64,000 bases of DNA from Bacteroidetes bacterium 37-13 (lineage in GTDB: Bacteria > Bacteroidota > Bacteroidia > Chitinophagales > LD1). Shown one piece after another: positions 62,642 through 64,000 of this stretch. Under the pieces are notes generated by a model. The model was given only the letters and a program-made list of their open reading frames with translations, was not told where the DNA came from and did no database searches. The stretch is from contig MKTC01000018.1 of NCBI GenBank assembly GCA_001897535.1, forward strand, positions 56,617-120,616, in the 5' to 3' direction. Within the stretch, counting starts at the first letter, position 1, and every line of letters starts with the position of its first letter. Both the position numbers and the translations under genes were made by a program.

Positions 62642-63631
62642 ATGACTTTTCTAATTGTTATTATAGCCACAGCTATTATTTTCGATTTTATCAATGGTTT
62701 TCACGATTCTGCCAATTCCATTGCAACCATCGTTTCTACAAGAGTTTTAACGCCTTTTCAAGCAGTAATTTGGGCTGCCTTTTTCAACTTTGTTGCCTTC
62801 TTTATTTTTACTGAACACGGAGTAGCCGATACCATAAAAAAAATGGTGCGCGAAGATGTGATAACCGAAACAATTTTATTTGGTGGTTTAATGGGCGCTA
62901 TAGTTTGGAACTTGCTCACTTGGTGGTGGGGAATTCCTTCCTCTTCTTCACATGCGCTTTTGGGCGGCTTCACCGGTGCAGCTTTTGCAAAAGCAGGTAT
63001 TGGCGCCATCAATATGGATAAACTCGCAACAGTAATTGCATTTATCCCTTTAGCTCCGCTAATTGGTATGGTGGCTTCGTACTTAATTGCCGTTTTGGTA
63101 ATGAACTTGGCAAAGCGGCTGCCGGCATCAAAAACCGATAAATATTTTAGGAAGCTGCAACTATTGTCGAGTGCTTTATTCTCATTGGGGCATGGCGGAA
63201 ACGATGCACAAAAAACAATGGGAATTATTTGGGCGGCATTGGCTTTTCACGGCTTGGTGAAACCCGGAGACGAATTGCCTTCGTGGGTGGCACTTTCTTG
63301 TTATTCTGCAATGGCTTTAGGTACATTGTTTGGCGGTTGGCGAATAGTGAAAACAATGGGACAAAAGTTGGCAAAACTCCGCCCGTTTGAAGGCTTTTGT
63401 GCTGAAACTGCCGGAGCACTTACGCTCTTTGTGGTTACCGGATTAAAAGTTCCTGTGAGTACCACACACACTATTACCGGTTCTATTATGGGCACAGGAA
63501 TGACCAAACGCTTGAGTGCCGTGCGCTGGGGTGTTGCCGGAAACATTGTGTTTGCATGGATTGTTACCATTCCTGCTTCAGCAATTATGGGTGCAGTTAC
63601 TTTTTGGGCATTGCATCTTTTTGGGCTTTAA
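62642..63631 (+). CDS. pit: Inorganic phosphate transporter, PiT family
   Basis: A 329-residue membrane protein with about nine helices. The two PiT signature motifs are FINGFHDSANSIATIVSTR (about residues 18-36) and LGHGGNDAQKTMGIIWAAL (about 182-200). SSSSHALLGGFTGAAF and VPVSTTHTITGSIMGTG are the two repeat-end motifs. It is a symporter of phosphate with H+ or Na+ in the inner membrane. It shares an operon with the DUF47 protein, and the PhoP-box-like repeat upstream suggests induction by phosphate limitation. Confidence 0.94.
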   Translation: MTFLIVIIATAIIFDFINGFHDSANSIATIVSTRVLTPFQAVIWAAFFNFVAFFIFTEHGVADTIKKMVREDVITETILFGGLMGAIVWNLLTWWWGIPSSSSHALLGGFTGAAFAKAGIGAINMDKLATVIAFIPLAPLIGMVASYLIAVLVMNLAKRLPASKTDKYFRKLQLLSSALFSLGHGGNDAQKTMGIIWAALAFHGLVKPGDELPSWVALSCYSAMALGTLFGGWRIVKTMGQKLAKLRPFEGFCAETAGALTLFVVTGLKVPVSTTHTITGSIMGTGMTKRLSAVRWGVAGNIVFAWIVTIPASAIMGAVTFWALHLFGL

Positions 63632-64000
63632 AAAGAAATATCGGAGAAATATATTTTGTAGATATTCTCTATAAAATTGCTGCATAGAACTTTTTAGAGT
63701 TGTGTTTTGTAGTTGTTTTTAGACTGTGCTTTTTCAATAGTGTCCTAAACGCTTTTAAAGAAAAGCAAAGTAACTCTAATCACCTTCGAGGTTAAAAACA
63801 AAAATAAATTCCCTTCACGACAGATATAACCCTGTTTTCTCAAGTTGTATCAAAACTTGACTGTCTATAGTTTTTTTTAAAAAAACAATAAAGAACGGGA
63901 TATAGATAAACATCAACGCAAAGCAGAAAAACGTTAGTCAGAATTCCCCATTTTTCCGCAAGAAAATAATTTCTCGTGCTAACGGGAGTGCCACCCGACA
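63632..64000. other. AT-rich intergenic end of the window, no gene seen
   Basis: 369 bases without a plausible coding frame. A hairpin TCAAGTT/AACTTGA at 63840-63860 with flanking GACAG/CTGTC is followed by a run of eight T at 63871-63878. It could be a terminator, but it is more than 200 bases from the pit stop. The final bases rise in GC content but show nothing recognisable. Confidence 0.4.

Noticed and set aside
63840..63878. Terminator of the pit operon
   Set aside because: The hairpin with T8 lies more than 200 bases after the stop, so I kept it only as a note and not as a firm terminator.
1..64000. CRISPR array, insertion sequence, prophage or rRNA operon
   Set aside because: No spaced direct repeats, transposase/integrase motifs, phage structural genes or rRNA sequences were found on reading through.

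Overview
The window is AT-rich chromosomal DNA from a member of the Bacteroidota. The evidence is a complete porP/sprF-gldK-gldL-gldM-gldN type IX secretion (T9SS) locus, a separate gldD, several cargo genes ending in T9SS sorting domains, lipoproteins with short lipoboxes, family-typical genes (DUF4270, DUF4286, DUF4294, DUF4340, DUF3822), promoters of the TTTG / TAnnTTTG type, and A-rich leaders that nearly always lack a Shine-Dalgarno sequence. The class is uncertain; a Chitinophagales- or Sphingobacteriales-like lineage is my best inference. No insertion sequence, prophage, CRISPR array or rRNA operon was seen.

Layout. 1-3 kb: the end of a SprB-repeat T9SS protein, a lipoprotein, and a frameshifted T9SS cargo gene. 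3-6.2 kb: a retinol-saturase-like oxidoreductase, an LpxL-type acyltransferase and a hotdog dehydratase, a set reminiscent of aryl-polyene/flexirubin loci. 6.2-14.2 kb: housekeeping and envelope genes (PhnP-like hydrolase, PorT-like barrel, MltD-like transglycosylase, gldD, murF). 14.3-15.5 kb: tRNA-Pro and tRNA-Ser, then yceD-rpmF. 15.6-17.2 kb: a sphingosine-1-phosphate-lyase-like PLP enzyme. 17.5-21.5 kb: a shortened glycogen-synthase-like protein, a DUF4270 lipoprotein and glmS. 21.6-28.7 kb: a 1358-residue T9SS beta-helix protein and a minus-strand run including thiL. 28.8-32.8 kb: a methyltransferase, phoH, a SAM-adenosyltransferase-like gene and DUF4340.

32.9-35.2 kb is the only clearly accessory stretch. 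It holds an unrecognised 374-residue protein, a membrane-anchored protein, two paralogous mini membrane proteins and a 68-bp imperfect palindrome beside tRNA-Lys. 35.6-43.2 kb: a GH3/serine-hydrolase fusion, a TIGR02757 protein, a doubly broken SGNH/PKD/T9SS pseudogene, and a TPR-like protein that is a paralogue of one at 8.2 kb. 43.2-47.5 kb: kdsD, kmo, a metallo-hydrolase and a lone nuoE. 47.6-53.5 kb: the T9SS/gliding locus. 53.6-55.2 kb: atpA without other ATP synthase genes. 55.3-63.6 kb: a lipase-like hydrolase, the DUF3822-rsmD-permease operon, pheT, and a phosphate transport pair (DUF47-pit) with a PhoP-box-like repeat upstream.

The genes fit a surface-secretion lifestyle: GldK/L/M/N with a PorP/SprF-type protein form part of the secretion machine, GldD is an accessory lipoprotein, and at least four genes in the window encode its cargo, two of them decaying. 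Assignments rest on motif recognition and synteny; no database search was run.
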